DNA of 7,322 nucleotides, from contig SLDH01000381.1 in NCBI GenBank assembly GCA_007125415.1, positions 1 to 7,322 on the forward strand, given 5' to 3'. This DNA comes from Roseovarius sp. (GTDB lineage Bacteria; Pseudomonadota; Alphaproteobacteria; Rhodobacterales; Rhodobacteraceae). The position numbers and the translations under genes were made by a program. Of this stretch, positions 6,134-7,322 are shown in pieces; position 1 is the first letter of the stretch, and each line of letters begins with the position of its first letter. The notes beneath the pieces were generated by a model that saw nothing but the letters and a program-made list of their open reading frames with translations, was not told the DNA's origin and ran no database searches.

Positions 6134-6147
6134 GGACAGCCGCAAGG

Positions 6148-6178
6148 TTTTGGGTAGGGGGGAAATGCACCCCCAAAA
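6148..6178 (-). other. Hairpin-forming sequence between the HlyU-domain gene and nrdR
   Basis: TTTTGGG (6148-6154) can pair with CCCAAAA (6172-6178) as a 7-bp stem. An alternative is GGGGGG (6157-6162) with CCCCC (6170-6174); the two share bases and exclude each other. It could end transcripts of the upstream gene or lie in an nrdR leader. A smaller GC hairpin at 6203-6216 followed by TTTT in the minus direction is another weak terminator candidate for the upstream gene. Confidence 0.3.
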
Positions 6179-6231
6179 TACGCCCGGAAAACCAGCGAAA
6201 ACCCCGCGAGGCCGGGCAATCGGGCCCCCTT

Positions 6232-6516
6232 TCAGCGGAAAATACGGTCCCCCTGCTCGTCGATCATCTGTTTCGCCTTGCGAACTGACAGGGCTTCGGC
6301 CTCGTCAAAGCTGCGCGACGTGTCGGCGCGCATGAGATGATGCACCTTCACCTCGCCCGCCACCTCCTTTTCGATCCGCGCCGCCACGCGGTAGCCCGCG
6401 CTCTCACTTGCCGGTGCCGCGAAAATGCGGAAATCCTTGTAGATTTCCGAGGGCTCCGCAGGTGCTTCCGGAGCCTTGGGCCTACCGCCGCCGAAAAGTT
6501 TCGAGAGAATGGACAT
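6232..6516 (-). CDS. Small HlyU-domain protein, function uncertain
   Basis: This 94-residue protein looks like the short HlyU-domain family (Pfam HlyU) often named transcriptional activator HlyU in alphaproteobacteria. The start MSILSKLFGGG is followed by an Ala/Pro/Glu linker (14-24), then the core: YKDFRIFAAPASESAGYRVA (26-45), ARIEKEVAGEVKVHHLMRAD (46-65) and a helix with FDEAEALSVRKAKQMIDEQG (70-89). I see no clear DNA-binding helix-turn-helix, so the name may not reflect function. The frame extends 18 codons upstream to 6570, but the ATG at 6516 has AAGGGAG (6525-6531) 8 nt before it and fits the family start. A promoter candidate lies at 6555-6583. The gene lies between rpoD and nrdR, with gaps of about 156 and 169 bp, so it is probably its own transcription unit. 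Confidence 0.8.
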   Translation of the reverse strand: MSILSKLFGGGRPKAPEAPAEPSEIYKDFRIFAAPASESAGYRVAARIEKEVAGEVKVHHLMRADTSRSFDEAEALSVRKAKQMIDEQGDRIFR

Positions 6517-6554
6517 GATGATCGCTCCCTTGCTGAGGTCGGCACATGCCCACC

Positions 6555-6583
6555 ATCCTATGTCCGTCATGCGCCGCGTTCAA
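6555..6583 (-). promoter_or_regulatory. Candidate sigma-70 promoter for the HlyU-domain gene
   Basis: On the minus strand TTGAAC (6583-6578) and TAGGAT (6560-6555) are spaced by 17 nt, each matching consensus at 4 of 6 positions. The expected start near 6548 gives a leader of about 32 nt. This promoter would also exclude the longer open frame that starts at 6570. Confidence 0.45.
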
Positions 6584-6639
6584 TCACCCAACACTGAGAC
6601 ATCCGGCATCACAAGAGGCAGCATCCGATGAATTGTCCC

Positions 6640-6659
6640 GCCCGGCGGCGACACCGGGC
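6640..6659 (-). terminator. Weak hairpin downstream of rpoD
   Basis: GCCCGG (6640-6645) and CCGGGC (6654-6659) form a 6-bp GC stem with an 8-nt loop, 13 bp after the rpoD stop. In the rpoD direction it is followed by GGGACAATT with no T-run, so it is only a possible transcript end. Confidence 0.3.
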
Positions 6660-6672
6660 AGCGCTACACGCG

Positions 6673-7322
<650 letters not shown>

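Noticed and set aside
6063..6231. FMN riboswitch or NrdR box upstream of nrdR-ribD
   Set aside because: I looked for the conserved FMN riboswitch segments and for the AT-rich NrdR-box pattern and saw neither.

Overview
This window is an ordinary, gene-dense piece of chromosome from a GC-rich alphaproteobacterium, most likely order Rhodobacterales (Roseobacter/Paracoccus-like). The evidence is the gene content: an alphaproteobacterial-type DnaX C-terminus, a DUF1013/TrcR protein, an nrdR-ribD pair, and a terminator-linked intergenic motif of a kind I associate with this group. The assignment rests on recognition by eye, not on a search.

Layout. Positions 1-651 (+) hold the 3' part of dnaX (DNA polymerase III tau/gamma). 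It is cut by an in-frame TAG at 649-651, yet the same frame continues for 56 family-like codons to a TGA at 820-822. Converging on it is a short MscS-type channel gene (850-1656, -). A 216-bp divergent spacer then leads to ybaB (1873-2217, +) and recR (2252-2845, +), the usual partners of dnaX. trcR (2855-3610, -) converges on recR and is divergent from a secreted RNase T2 gene (3739-4401, +). A 93-bp gap with a clear hairpin terminator separates the RNase from ribD (4495-5586, -), which is translationally coupled to nrdR (5583-6062, -). Upstream lie a small HlyU-domain gene (6232-6516, -) and the 3' end of rpoD (6673-7322, -), which runs off the window.

How the genes work together. dnaX-ybaB-recR is a replication/recombination cluster, here split by the channel gene. 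nrdR-ribD pairs the nucleotide-reductase repressor with the first riboflavin-pathway enzyme. trcR and rpoD both act on transcription (cell-cycle control and the housekeeping sigma factor). The RNase T2 is exported and stands alone.

I found no phage, IS element, CRISPR array, toxin system or other novel multi-gene system. The points most worth a second look are the premature stop in dnaX, the Glu-to-Gln change in the RNase T2 active-site motif, the duplicated module in TrcR, and hairpins that enclose both stop codons at the two tight convergent gene junctions.
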